From: Rhodococcus sp. NBC_00297
GTDB taxonomy: Bacteria; Actinomycetota; Actinomycetes; Mycobacteriales; Mycobacteriaceae
Direction of reading: 5' to 3'
Assembly: GCF_036173065.1 (NCBI RefSeq)
Contig: NZ_CP108041.1
Span: 3,165,001-3,229,000 of the forward strand
DNA: 64,000 nucleotides
Shown here: positions 44,574 to 53,048 of the stretch, piece after piece
Numbering within the stretch: position 1 is the stretch's first letter
Layout of the letters: each line of letters begins with the position of its first letter
Program-made: the position numbers and the translations under genes
Notes under the pieces: generated by a model
Databases searched by the model: none
What the model saw: the letters and a program-made list of their open reading frames with translations, nothing else
Told to the model about the DNA's origin: nothing

Positions 44574-46970
44574 TCAGTGACGCTCTGCCGACCCCCACGT
44601 CCAGTCCTTCACCTCGGGCATGTCCTCGAGATGCTCGACGACGTAGGACCGGTGACGTTCCAACTGGTTCCGACAGTGATCGGCCAGATCGGCACTGTGT
44701 TCGGGCACGCGTCGCGCACGTCGCAGCGCGTCGAGGACGAGGTGGTATCGGCTCATCTCGTTGACGACCACCATGTCGAACGGCGTGGTGGTCGTTCCCT
44801 GCTCGCGGAAGCCGTGCACGTGGAATCGGGAGGCACCGGTGCGTCCGTGCAGGAGTTCGTGCACCGCGCGCGAGTAGCCGTGGAAGCCGAAGACGACGTC
44901 GGTGTCGGCCGTGAAGAGGTCCACGAACGTCTCCTCGGGCATGCCGTGCGGGTGGTCGCGCACCGGCATCAACGCCATCAGATCGACGACGTTCACCACC
45001 CGCACCCGAAGATACGGAACCCATTCGCGGAGCAGTTCGGCTGCGGCCAGGATCTCCTGTGTCGGAACGTCGCCGGCGCTCGCGAGCACGATGTCGGGAC
45101 TGTCCGGGACCTCGGGCCGACCGGCGGTGCTCGCCTCGGTGCCCGCCCACTCCCAGATCGACGCTCCCCGCGCGCAGTGATCGTGTGCCTCGTCCAGCGT
45201 GAGGTACTGCAGGTGCTCCTGCTTGTCCACGACGATCAGGTTCACGTGGTCCCGGCTGCGCAGGCAGTGGTCGGAGATGGACAGCAGTGTGTTGGCGTCC
45301 GGGGGCAGCCACACGCGCACCACCTCGGGGGACAGCGGGATGGCGGCGTCGATCATGCCGGGGCCCTGGTGGCTGAAGCCGTTGTGGTCGTTGCGCCAGC
45401 ACGTGCTGGTCAACAGGATGTTCAGCGACGCGACGGGTTCGCGCCACCGCAGGTCGCGGGCGTGCTGGAGCCACTTGACGTGCTGGATCATCATCGAGAC
45501 GCTGACCATCGCGAACGCCTCGTAGCTCGCGAACAGTCCGTGCCCGCCCGCGAGCAGGTACCCCTCCAGCCATCCCTGGCACAGGTGCTCGCTGAGCACC
45601 TCCATCACCCGTCCGTCCGCAGACAGCGCCGTGTCCCACTCGGTGGTGGGCAGTTGCCAGCAGCGGTCGGTCACGTCGAACACGGCGTCGAGACGGTTAC
45701 TGGCCGTCTCGTCGGGACAGAAGAGCCGGAAGGATCCGCCGCCGTCCTCGGTGGTGTTGCGCGAGTAGATGTCTCGGAGCAGCTCGCCGAGCACCTTCGT
45801 CGTCCCGTGGAACGTGGTGCCGGGTGCGGGTATGTCCAGGGCGTACGTGTCGAGGGTCGGAATGGTCAACGGTGTGAGGAGTCGTCCGCCGTTGGCGTAG
45901 GGCGTCGATCCCATGCGCTTGTCACCCGACGGGGCGAGGTCGGCCAGCTCCTCGACCAGGGTGCCGTTCTCGTCGAACAGTGTCTCGGGCCGATAGGACG
46001 ACAACCAGTCCTGCAGGAGTCGGAGGTGCGCGGGATTGTCGCGCACTCCGGACAGCGGAACTTGGTGCGCCCTGTTCGTTCCCTCCACGAGAACCCCGTC
46101 CACCTCGTGCGGACCGGTCCATCCCTTGGGTGTGCGCAGCACGATCGCCGGCCAGCGCACGCGATCACCGGACCCGGAGCGGGCGGCGCGCTGTGCCTCG
46201 CGGATCGTCTCGTGTGCGTTCCTGATCGCCTGTTCCAGATCGCGGAACACCTGGTGCGGATCGTCGCCCTCGACGACGACGGGTGCCCAGCCCTGCCCCG
46301 AGAGATACTGTGCGACATCCTCGTCGGAGGTCCGGCCGAGGACCGTCGGCCCCGCGATCTTCGCACCGTTGAGGTGCAGGATCGGGAGCACCGCGCCGTC
46401 GCGACGCGGGTTCAGGAAGGCCGGAAGCTTCCACGACGCCGACAGCGGCCCGGTCTCCGCCTCACCGTCTCCGATGACGCAGGCGACCGTGAGGTCCGGG
46501 CGGTCGAAGGCGGCACCCGCGGCGTGCACGAGTGCGTAGCCCAGTTCGCCGCCCTCGTGGATGCTGCCGGGTGTGGGCACGCTGACATGGCTCGGAATGC
46601 CGCCGGGCGAGGAGAACTGGCGGCACAGCACTCGCAGTCCCTCGGCGTCGCGGGAGACCTTCGGATAGATCTCGCTGTACGTGCCCTCCAGATACGTCGA
46701 CGCGACCAGTGCGGGACCGCCGTGGCCGGGACCGGTGACGTAGAGCCAGTCGGTGTCGGTGCGGCGGATGTGCCGGTTGAGAATCGTGTAGATCATCGAC
46801 AGGCCGGGGCTCGTGCCCCAGTGCCCGAGAAGCCGGGGCTTGATGTGCTCCGCCCGTAGCGGTTCCCGGAGCAACGTGTTGTCCTGCAGGTAGATCTGCG
46901 CGACGGTCAGATAGTTCGCCGCGGCCCACCAGCGCAGGTCGAGCTCCAGGTCGTGATCCTCGTACGGCAT
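44574..46970 (-). CDS. xfp: Xylulose-5-phosphate/fructose-6-phosphate phosphoketolase
   Basis: A 798-residue thiamine diphosphate enzyme that splits xylulose-5-P or fructose-6-P with phosphate to acetyl phosphate plus glyceraldehyde-3-P or erythrose-4-P. Signatures include RLLGHWGTSPGL, VTGPGHGGPAL, SSPGGIPSHVSVPTPGSIHEGGELGYAL and VIGDGEAETGP (ThDP/Mg site), with full family length. ATG start behind AGAGGACC. It could divert sugar carbon to acetate; no acetate kinase is adjacent. Confidence 0.95.
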   Translation of the reverse strand: MPYEDHDLELDLRWWAAANYLTVAQIYLQDNTLLREPLRAEHIKPRLLGHWGTSPGLSMIYTILNRHIRRTDTDWLYVTGPGHGGPALVASTYLEGTYSEIYPKVSRDAEGLRVLCRQFSSPGGIPSHVSVPTPGSIHEGGELGYALVHAAGAAFDRPDLTVACVIGDGEAETGPLSASWKLPAFLNPRRDGAVLPILHLNGAKIAGPTVLGRTSDEDVAQYLSGQGWAPVVVEGDDPHQVFRDLEQAIRNAHETIREAQRAARSGSGDRVRWPAIVLRTPKGWTGPHEVDGVLVEGTNRAHQVPLSGVRDNPAHLRLLQDWLSSYRPETLFDENGTLVEELADLAPSGDKRMGSTPYANGGRLLTPLTIPTLDTYALDIPAPGTTFHGTTKVLGELLRDIYSRNTTEDGGGSFRLFCPDETASNRLDAVFDVTDRCWQLPTTEWDTALSADGRVMEVLSEHLCQGWLEGYLLAGGHGLFASYEAFAMVSVSMMIQHVKWLQHARDLRWREPVASLNILLTSTCWRNDHNGFSHQGPGMIDAAIPLSPEVVRVWLPPDANTLLSISDHCLRSRDHVNLIVVDKQEHLQYLTLDEAHDHCARGASIWEWAGTEASTAGRPEVPDSPDIVLASAGDVPTQEILAAAELLREWVPYLRVRVVNVVDLMALMPVRDHPHGMPEETFVDLFTADTDVVFGFHGYSRAVHELLHGRTGASRFHVHGFREQGTTTTPFDMVVVNEMSRYHLVLDALRRARRVPEHSADLADHCRNQLERHRSYVVEHLEDMPEVKDWTWGSAERH

Positions 46971-47015
46971 GTGCGGTCCTCTCCCGACCGGGCGGCCCCG
47001 CTCGTCGGCAGTGGC

Positions 47016-47657
47016 CTACCCGCCGTGCGCGGTTCCATGCAGGACGGCCGTCGCGAGAACGGCAGGGTGAGCCCGTCCGGCCCACGTGCCGACCAAGGCG
47101 TCGCGATCAGCCGGGTCGTCCAGCGGGACGCGATGCAGGGTGAGCACGGCGGTGCCGACGTCGACGACGGTGTCGGTGCCGCGGGTGTCGACCGACGGCG
47201 CCTGGACGTCGGGAACGTCGGCGCCGGCCTGTCCGGTTCCGTGGACGAGTGCGGTGACTTCGCGCTCGGGCCCGGGCTCGGAGTACTCGAACGCCGCCTG
47301 AGTTCCGCCCGTGAGAACGGTCCGCAGCAGCGTCGCCAGATACACCGGATCGTGCGCCGCGTCGTGAACGTGGCGGGTCCCGAGCACGCTGTGTTCCATG
47401 GTGGTGATCAGCGCCGTCTCGGCGCCGGGAAGCGGTGCCGATCGGTAGGTGAGAGGCACGTGCAGGATCGTCCCGTCGGCGGCGCGGAGCAGGTGCGACT
47501 CCAGTCCCACCTCGCCGTCGGGATCGTCGAAGCGGTAGGCGTCGACGACCTCGAGCGTGCCGACGTCGATGCCTGCCGCCCACGGCTGCAGCGGAACCCA
47601 CTGCCGCAGCAGGTCGATCTTGGTGGGAACGATGGTCGCGCGATGAATCAGGGCCAC
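47016..47657 (-). CDS. Maltokinase N-terminal cap-like protein
   Basis: A 213-residue protein matching the N-terminal cap of maltokinases without the kinase domain: ALIHRATIVPTKIDLLRQW, VVDAYRFDDPDGEVGLESHLLR, LTYRSAPLPGAETALITTMEHSVLG and DPVYLATLLRTVLTGG. Stand-alone versions occur in corynebacterial relatives and their function is unknown. I choose the GTG giving V/MALIHRAT; another GTG lies three codons earlier, and neither has a ribosome-binding site, so it may be leaderless. Confidence 0.72.
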   Translation of the reverse strand: MALIHRATIVPTKIDLLRQWVPLQPWAAGIDVGTLEVVDAYRFDDPDGEVGLESHLLRAADGTILHVPLTYRSAPLPGAETALITTMEHSVLGTRHVHDAAHDPVYLATLLRTVLTGGTQAAFEYSEPGPEREVTALVHGTGQAGADVPDVQAPSVDTRGTDTVVDVGTAVLTLHRVPLDDPADRDALVGTWAGRAHPAVLATAVLHGTAHGG

Positions 47658-47680
47658 GCCGCGCACGCTACGCCGCGGTG

Positions 47681-48793
47681 TCAGTCCTCGGCGGAGGTCT
47701 CGGCGGCAACGGTGCCGAAGATGTCCGCGCGTCCCACGCCGTCGAGTACTGCGTGCCGGAGCTCGGGTGGCACCAGCAACACCTCTCCGCCGACGAGCAG
47801 TCCCTGGTCGATGAACGCTCGGAGCTTCGCGGTCACCAACTCCGCCGTCCGCTTGTCCTCGCCCTCGAGGTCGTCGTAGTTCTCGTCCAGGTTGCCCTCG
47901 GGCGGGTCCGGCGTCATGGCGGCCAGGATCGCCTGGGCGACGAAGCTGTCGGCCACCGAGGCGGAGACGTCGATCTCGTCGTCGGCGGACAACTGCGCCG
48001 TGACGTGCGCCGCGACGACGGTGCGCAGAGCGTCCGCCTCACGCGCCCGGACGTTCGCCGCGAGTGGTCCGGGAGCGGCGCCGGCGTCCGAGATCTCCAC
48101 CACGCCGGACGACACGGCGGTGGTCCAGGCGTGGGCGAGTTCGGGCACGTCGGCGGGCATCTGGAACGTCGACGCGGGCACGGTGAGCCCCAGCGCGGCG
48201 GCCACCTCCTTCGCGTCGATCGGCCGACCGGTGCTCGACCAGGCGAGCAGGGCGTCGACGTCGCGGACGATCGCGAGCTCGGCCAGTGCCGCCGACTCCG
48301 CGTCCGCAGTCACCTCGGGCAGGGTGATGTCCTCGGGCGTCAGCGTGTCGGGGACGCCGTCGACGAAATCGGTGAGGTCCTCCATGCAGTGCTCGTAGTC
48401 GGCGTCGCTGCCGCTCCAGATGTCCTCGTCGTCGAGGAACGTCAGATAGGACAGGGCGCTGAACACGAGGTGGAGCGCGGCGTCCTCGCTCGCCTCGGTG
48501 TTCTGCGCGAGGACGGATTCGGCGGCGTCGAGAACGAGGTGGGCGTCGTCCGGGGTCCAGGCCGTGGGGGTGAATCCCTCGTGGACCCGGGTGAGTTCAC
48601 CCAGGAGCGACTCGACGACGCGACGCGTCGGCTCGACGTCTCCCGCGCCCTCCTGAGCGGCCATCCACGTCACGAAGCGAGCGAGCACCCGCTCTGTCGT
48701 GGACGCCGTCGGCCCCGAGGTCTGTCGGCGTCGCCGCGCCGCGGTCTTGGCGGCGCGCTTCTGCCCGCGGTTGCCCGGTCGGTTGGATCCCAT
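47681..48793 (-). CDS. Hypothetical cytoplasmic protein
   Basis: A 370-residue protein I do not recognise. A very basic N-terminus (residues 1-30, rich in Arg and Lys) is followed by an acidic, mostly helical body with Asp/Glu-rich loops such as LDDEDIWSGSDADYEHCMEDL and NLDENYDDLEGED. There is no signal peptide or membrane segment. Codon use matches its neighbours. It lies upstream of the maltokinase-cap-like gene on the same strand, 23 bp away, and may be co-transcribed. Confidence 0.65.
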   Translation of the reverse strand: MGSNRPGNRGQKRAAKTAARRRRQTSGPTASTTERVLARFVTWMAAQEGAGDVEPTRRVVESLLGELTRVHEGFTPTAWTPDDAHLVLDAAESVLAQNTEASEDAALHLVFSALSYLTFLDDEDIWSGSDADYEHCMEDLTDFVDGVPDTLTPEDITLPEVTADAESAALAELAIVRDVDALLAWSSTGRPIDAKEVAAALGLTVPASTFQMPADVPELAHAWTTAVSSGVVEISDAGAAPGPLAANVRAREADALRTVVAAHVTAQLSADDEIDVSASVADSFVAQAILAAMTPDPPEGNLDENYDDLEGEDKRTAELVTAKLRAFIDQGLLVGGEVLLVPPELRHAVLDGVGRADIFGTVAAETSAED

Positions 48794-48956
48794 GCGCCGA
48801 CCTTAATGCGGTCACCGGTCCGGTCGTCCCGTCAGGTCGACGCGGGCTGTGACCCAGATCATGTGTCGTCGGCGCGCGCTTCTCCGTTCTCTGTACGACT
48901 CACCTTCATACGAATACGAGCGCGCCCGGTAGGGGCAGCGTCGAAAGGAGTGCATC

Positions 48957-49595
48957 ATGGCCGACTTCATCGAGAAGGCTCAGAACAAGGTCGACGAGGC
49001 CGCAGGCGCCGCGAAGAAGAAGGCCGGAGAGGTCACGGGCGACGATTCGCTGCGTACCGAGGGTGCAGCCCAGCAGACCAAGGCGGACGGCAAGCAGGCC
49101 GCCGACAAGGCCGGTCAGGCTGTCGACGATGCCGCAGGTGCAGTGAAGGACAAGGCCGGGGACGTCGCAGACAGGGCGGAGAACGCGGCGAACAAGGCTT
49201 CCGACAAGGCCGACGAGGTCGCGGACAAGGCTGTCGGCAAGGCGAACGAGGTGGCCGACAAGGCCGGGGACGTCGCGGAGAAGGCGGCCGACAAGGCGAA
49301 CGAGGTCGCTGCCAAGGCGCAGGACAAGGCCGGCGAGGTCGCCGATCGTGCCAAGCACGCCGCGGACAACGTCGCCCAGCAGGTGCGCAGCTTCGACGCG
49401 AACTCGTCCGACGTGAAGAAGGCCTCCGCAGTGAGCGCCCCCGTCATCGCCGCCGTCGTCGGTGCGATCGTGGCCGTCGTCGTGGTGCGCCGTCGGCGCA
49501 ACGCCCCGCGCCGGGTCGCCCAGAAGCGACTGTCGGTCGCGCAGAGCTTCGGTCAGGATCTGGCCGAGACGGTGAAGCACAAGCTCGACCGCTGA
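48957..49595 (+). CDS. CsbD-like stress protein with LEA-type helical repeats and a membrane anchor
   Basis: A 212-residue protein. The N-terminus (KAQNKVDEAAGAAKKKAGEVTGDDSLRTEG) is CsbD-like. Residues 35-125 are degenerate repeats of K-A-x-E-V-A-D-K-A type, amphipathic and LEA/apolipoprotein-like. A hydrophobic helix (SAPVIAAVVGAIVAVVVV) with an RRRR stop follows at about residues 160-180. CsbD proteins are general-stress proteins in other bacteria; here the anchor suggests a membrane-shielding role, which is inference. ATG start with GAAAGGAG upstream. Confidence 0.77.
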   Translation: MADFIEKAQNKVDEAAGAAKKKAGEVTGDDSLRTEGAAQQTKADGKQAADKAGQAVDDAAGAVKDKAGDVADRAENAANKASDKADEVADKAVGKANEVADKAGDVAEKAADKANEVAAKAQDKAGEVADRAKHAADNVAQQVRSFDANSSDVKKASAVSAPVIAAVVGAIVAVVVVRRRRNAPRRVAQKRLSVAQSFGQDLAETVKHKLDR

Positions 49596-49852
49596 TCACC
49601 GAGAGATATCCGGGTCAATGCTGCGGACTGTTCGTTCGAACGAGGGGGCAGCGTTGATCTGATCACAGTGCACCGTCACCACGGAGCACAGTGACCACCA
49701 TCCGAATGGGGCGTCTGCACGGGGGAGGCGCCGCATTCGTGTGTCCGGACACTGCCGACCGGTTCCGCGGGAACCGAACATGAGTCCTGCCCGTCCATGC
49801 CTGCACACGCCGCCGACGACCGGTCGCCGGCGCCGGGCGGGGGGAGCACGGC

Positions 49853-50149
49853 ATGGAACACACGGCTGTCGACGCGGCGACCATGGTGGACGCGGCCAGG
49901 TCGTTGGGCAGGGTGTCGCTGGATCTCGAGCGGGAGGTCGCGGAGGCCGCCTCGGTCGTCGCCGCGGTGTCCGCCTCGTGGCAGGGCCTGGCGGCGACGG
50001 CGTTCGTCGACGGGTGGGGCACCGTTCATCACGGCGCCCGGTCGGTGGTCGCGGCGCTCGAGGACTCAGCGGGTCGACTCGAGATCGCAGCCATTGCCTA
50101 TGCGGGACAGGACGACGCGGCCGCGGCCGCGATCGCGGGTGCGGTGTGA
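49853..50149 (+). CDS. WXG100-family protein (EsxA/B-like), first of pair
   Basis: A 98-residue helical-hairpin protein. The central turn is VSASWQGLAATAF (WxG), flanked by alpha-helices without signal peptide, as in ESAT-6-like type VII substrates. The ATG has GGGGGGAG 8-10 nt upstream. It overlaps the second WXG100 gene by 4 nt, and the toxin gene follows, so the pair probably targets that effector to secretion. Confidence 0.82.
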   Translation: MEHTAVDAATMVDAARSLGRVSLDLEREVAEAASVVAAVSASWQGLAATAFVDGWGTVHHGARSVVAALEDSAGRLEIAAIAYAGQDDAAAAAIAGAV

Positions 50150-50433
50150 CGGGCTACCGAGTCGACCTGGCCGAACTGGATGCCGTGGTCGTGAGGCTGA
50201 CGCGGTTGGCCGAGGCCACGCGGGTCGCCCTCGACGACGTGTCGGTGCGGGTGTCCGCCCTGCCGTGGGAGGGCACGGCGGCAGAGGCTCATCGCGCCAC
50301 GCAGAGCGCATGGTCGGCTGGGGCTCGCGAGATGGCGGTCGGTGTCGAGACCATGAGAGACGCTGCGCGCCGGGCACACTCGTCGTACACCGCGGCCCTC
50401 GAGTCGAACAGCCGCATGTTCGGGCGCGACTGA
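50146..50433 (+). CDS. WXG100-family protein (EsxA/B-like), second of pair
   Basis: A 95-residue partner of the preceding protein. Its turn is SALPWEGTAAEAHR (WxG) between two helices. GTG start in the stop of gene one (GTGA), and its stop shares a base with the toxin ATG (TGATG). Such pairs form heterodimers for type VII export. Some LXG-type toxins use dedicated small helical partners encoded just upstream, which fits this arrangement. Confidence 0.8.
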   Translation: MTGYRVDLAELDAVVVRLTRLAEATRVALDDVSVRVSALPWEGTAAEAHRATQSAWSAGAREMAVGVETMRDAARRAHSSYTAALESNSRMFGRD

Positions 50434-51707
50434 TGGCGCCCCCGGTCGTTCTCGACGTGTCACCCGAGGTCTACGCCGAGGCGGCTCGGTCGGTGTATCG
50501 CGCGGACGAGATCATGGCGAGTGCGGTGAACGTCCACCACGGTGCGTCGCGCGCGTGGGCCGCGATGGCGGGAAGCGACGCCGCGGGTGAGCAGTGGGGC
50601 CGGGCGTACGACGGATCCGTCGTCGATCTCTCCCGCGCACTCGCCACGACGTTCTCGGCGACGTCGGTGCTGGCGCGGCTCGTCGATCAGGCGGGTGCGA
50701 ATCACGTTGCGGCGGAGTCGATCGCGGTGGTTCCGAGTACCCCGCCGCCGGCAGGGCGGGCACCGTCCGCCGCGCGGCAGCTCGAGTACCCGAGCGCGGT
50801 GGGTGACCTCGGCCCGGGGCTCCAGGGTGCGGTGGAGCTGGCCGACGCGGTCGGCGTGCCGTGCCCCAACGGCGATACCGACGCACTGCGGGACGCGTCG
50901 AGCGCGTGGATCGTGCTGGGGCAGGCGATGCTCGACGCACGGTCCGAGGTGCTCGGTGCCGCGGCCGATCTGGGTGCCGTGAACGTGCCGGAGCGGGACG
51001 CGATGGTGCGGGACCTCCGTCGACTGTCCGAGGCAGTGGAAGCGGTGGCGGGTGCGTGCTCGGGGCTGGCCGCCGCGTGCCACGACTACGCCGAGCAGCT
51101 CGAGAAGACGCGCCGCGACATCCGCGACCTGATCGAGCAGTTCGCAGTGGAGGAGGCGGCGGCCGTCGCGGTCGGTATCGGGTTGGCCTTCGTGTCCGCG
51201 GGACTGTCGGCCGCGGCGGGAGCGGCGATCACGGCCGGTCGTTTCGCACGTACCGCCTCGAGAGTGCGCGCGGTCATCGCGGCGCTGCACGCGTTCGCTC
51301 GGATGCGGCGCACCGAGACGTCGATGGCGACGGTGCGACGAGCTGCCGACGACGTGGAGGATCTGACCACTCGTGTGCCCGTCGGCCTGGACGACGTCAG
51401 TGCGGCGGAGCGTGCTGCCGGTCCGCCGCCGGCAGGGTGGTCGTCCACTCGTGCGCTCGACGACCACTTCGCGCGCCACGGCGCCGACGTGGGTGCACGG
51501 TCGGCCGACGAGTACGCCGACCTCGCGGCGCGGTTCCGCACGGAGGGCTCGCATCAGGTCAAGGTCGGCCCGGACGGCACCGTGCGGATGTACGACCCGG
51601 AGACCAACACGTTCGCGTCCTATACGCCGGACGGCACCACCAAGACATACTTCAAGCCCGGATCCGGTGCGTCGTACTGGGACCGCCAACCAGGAGTTCC
51701 GGAATGA
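50433..51707 (+). CDS. Type VII polymorphic toxin: WXG-like N-terminus with C-terminal nuclease-like domain
   Basis: A 424-residue protein. Residues 1-240 are helical and WXG/LXG-like (ASRAWAAMAGSDAAGEQWGRAY). A hydrophobic stretch (AVAVGIGLAFVSAGLSAAAG) lies near residues 250-275. After a linker, residues 342-424 form a compact domain with DDHFARHG, ADEYADLAARF, MYDPETNTFASYTPDGT and TYFKP with YWDRQ. This pattern is shared by many toxin tips and resembles BECR-fold RNases (barnase/EndoU/colicin E5-like); the exact family is uncertain. The candidate immunity gene overlaps its stop by 4 nt. Confidence 0.76.
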   Translation: MAPPVVLDVSPEVYAEAARSVYRADEIMASAVNVHHGASRAWAAMAGSDAAGEQWGRAYDGSVVDLSRALATTFSATSVLARLVDQAGANHVAAESIAVVPSTPPPAGRAPSAARQLEYPSAVGDLGPGLQGAVELADAVGVPCPNGDTDALRDASSAWIVLGQAMLDARSEVLGAAADLGAVNVPERDAMVRDLRRLSEAVEAVAGACSGLAAACHDYAEQLEKTRRDIRDLIEQFAVEEAAAVAVGIGLAFVSAGLSAAAGAAITAGRFARTASRVRAVIAALHAFARMRRTETSMATVRRAADDVEDLTTRVPVGLDDVSAAERAAGPPPAGWSSTRALDDHFARHGADVGARSADEYADLAARFRTEGSHQVKVGPDGTVRMYDPETNTFASYTPDGTTKTYFKPGSGASYWDRQPGVPE

Positions 51708-51943
51708 CCACTCACCTCTGCCCGGTCTGCCACTACCCCGGTCTCGCGGACCCGCCGTGGTCGGAGGCGGGCCCGTCGTACGAGATCTGCCCGTCGTGCG
51801 GCTACGAGTTCGGTGTCACCGACGACGACCTGGGGGTGACGCCCGAGTCCTGGCGCCGGCTGTGGATCGACCGCGGGCATCCGTGGAGTTCGACGGCACC
51901 GCCGCCGCCCGGCTGGGACGGCGCACGGCAACTCCGGCGCTGA
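51704..51943 (+). CDS. CPCC-type zinc-ribbon protein, probable immunity protein
   Basis: A 79-residue cysteine-rich protein with CPVCHYPGL and CPSCGYEFGV (two CxxC pairs) and the EICPSCGYEFG core plus GVTPESWRRLWIDRGHPW typical of the CPCC family. Such proteins often follow toxin genes in polymorphic toxin loci. The ATG overlaps the toxin stop, which would ensure its supply with the toxin. The immunity role is inferred from position and family. Confidence 0.8.
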   Translation: MTTHLCPVCHYPGLADPPWSEAGPSYEICPSCGYEFGVTDDDLGVTPESWRRLWIDRGHPWSSTAPPPPGWDGARQLRR

Positions 51944-51953
51944 CTCTCCAGTG

Positions 51954-52442
51954 TCAGGGGAGTAGGTGCGAGTACGCGGAGCACGTGGAGGCGACGCCGA
52001 TGTAGACGAGTCCGTCCGACTGCTCGTCCGACCATCCGCGCACTCGCGTCCGGTCGGCGGTGTCGGCGAGGATGTCGACTCCGGTGCGTCCGACGGCGAG
52101 GTCTCGGCAGATCGAGGTGACCGAGGTGTCCATGAAGGCGGCGGTGTCCGGGTCGGTCGGGTAGCCGGCCATCTGCATGATCTCGGCGAAGGCGTCGAAC
52201 GGTTCCTCGGCGGCCTGCTGGGCGAGGGGAGCGATCTGCACCGCCGGGGTGTCGAGGACGACGGGCGTGTCGACTGCGGTGACCGGCGCGGCGGGTGCGG
52301 GGGCGTCCGAGGCACTGGCCGTGGCGGGGGCACTGTCGGACAGCACCATGGTGGTGGTGGCTGCGCCGGCGAGCACGGTCACTGCGGCGCCGATCACCGC
52401 GATCCGTCGTCCGGTGCGAGTCGGTCGCCGATGTGCTGGCAT
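51954..52442 (-). CDS. DUF732-like secreted protein
   Basis: A 162-residue exported protein. A basic n-region (RRPTRTGRR) and a hydrophobic core (IAVIGAAVTVLAGAATTTMVL) form a signal peptide. An Ala/Pro-rich spacer leads to a DUF732-type domain (about 80-162) with FAEIMQMAGYPTD and two Cys (SICRDL, ASTCSAY) that probably pair. The family is common in mycobacterial envelopes with unknown function. ATG start with GAGGA 6 nt upstream. It converges with the immunity gene, 10 bp away. Confidence 0.75.
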   Translation of the reverse strand: MPAHRRPTRTGRRIAVIGAAVTVLAGAATTTMVLSDSAPATASASDAPAPAAPVTAVDTPVVLDTPAVQIAPLAQQAAEEPFDAFAEIMQMAGYPTDPDTAAFMDTSVTSICRDLAVGRTGVDILADTADRTRVRGWSDEQSDGLVYIGVASTCSAYSHLLP

Positions 52443-52536
52443 CACGTGTCCTCGGTTGGTGGGTCAGTCGCTGACTTATACCCATTTCCGAGCAGAATGT
52501 TACTGGAGTCTCACAGGAATCAGGGAGGACGCGCGC

Positions 52537-52980
52537 ATGGAGAAGGTGACGGCCCGGACTCTCGGGGCGTGGGTCATCACGGTGAATCCCCGCAGGACCG
52601 ACGTCGCCTCGTTGCTCGCCGACGGGCACGCGGGCGGTGACTGGTGCGTGGCGCCCAACTACCGTTCGCGCCTCATGGCGGCCGGTCAGCCCATCCTGCT
52701 GTGGGTGAGCAACCGATCCGGCGTGCACCCCGCGCGGGGATTCTGGGGCGTGGGGACCGTGCTCGGCCCCGCTGTCGACATGCACGATCCCGACGATCCG
52801 CGCCTTCACGTTCCCACCGAGATCACCACGCTCGGCGAGCCCGTGACGGCCGCGGAGTGCGCCGGGACGGCCGGGCTGGACCGACTCGAGATGCTCCGGT
52901 CGCCCCAGCAGTCGAATCCGTCCGTGGTTACCGCGGGCGAATGGTCGGTTCTTAAACCCTTCGTTCGGGCCAGGTCGTGA
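52537..52980 (+). CDS. EVE (PUA-like) domain protein
   Basis: A 147-residue single-domain protein. AWVITVNPRR, PILLWVSNRSG and GFWGVGTVLGP match the PUA-like EVE fold, which binds modified nucleobases in DNA or RNA. The ATG has AGGGAGGA 8 nt upstream. It borders the lower-GC patch, and its last 15 codons are already richer in A+T. EVE proteins often sit in defence or restriction contexts, but no partner is visible here. Confidence 0.72.
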   Translation: MEKVTARTLGAWVITVNPRRTDVASLLADGHAGGDWCVAPNYRSRLMAAGQPILLWVSNRSGVHPARGFWGVGTVLGPAVDMHDPDDPRLHVPTEITTLGEPVTAAECAGTAGLDRLEMLRSPQQSNPSVVTAGEWSVLKPFVRARS

Positions 52981-53048
52981 AGTCGCCGACAACGCTCGGT
53001 TCTGAAATGCGCAAGGCCGCTCCGACACGTGCTGACTGCAACAGCTAT

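Noticed and set aside
46416..46431. GGAAGGCCGGAAGCTT in the phosphoketolase gene as a sixth copy of the palindromic element
   Set aside because: Only the first 11 bases match; it encodes conserved phosphoketolase sequence (KLPAFL).
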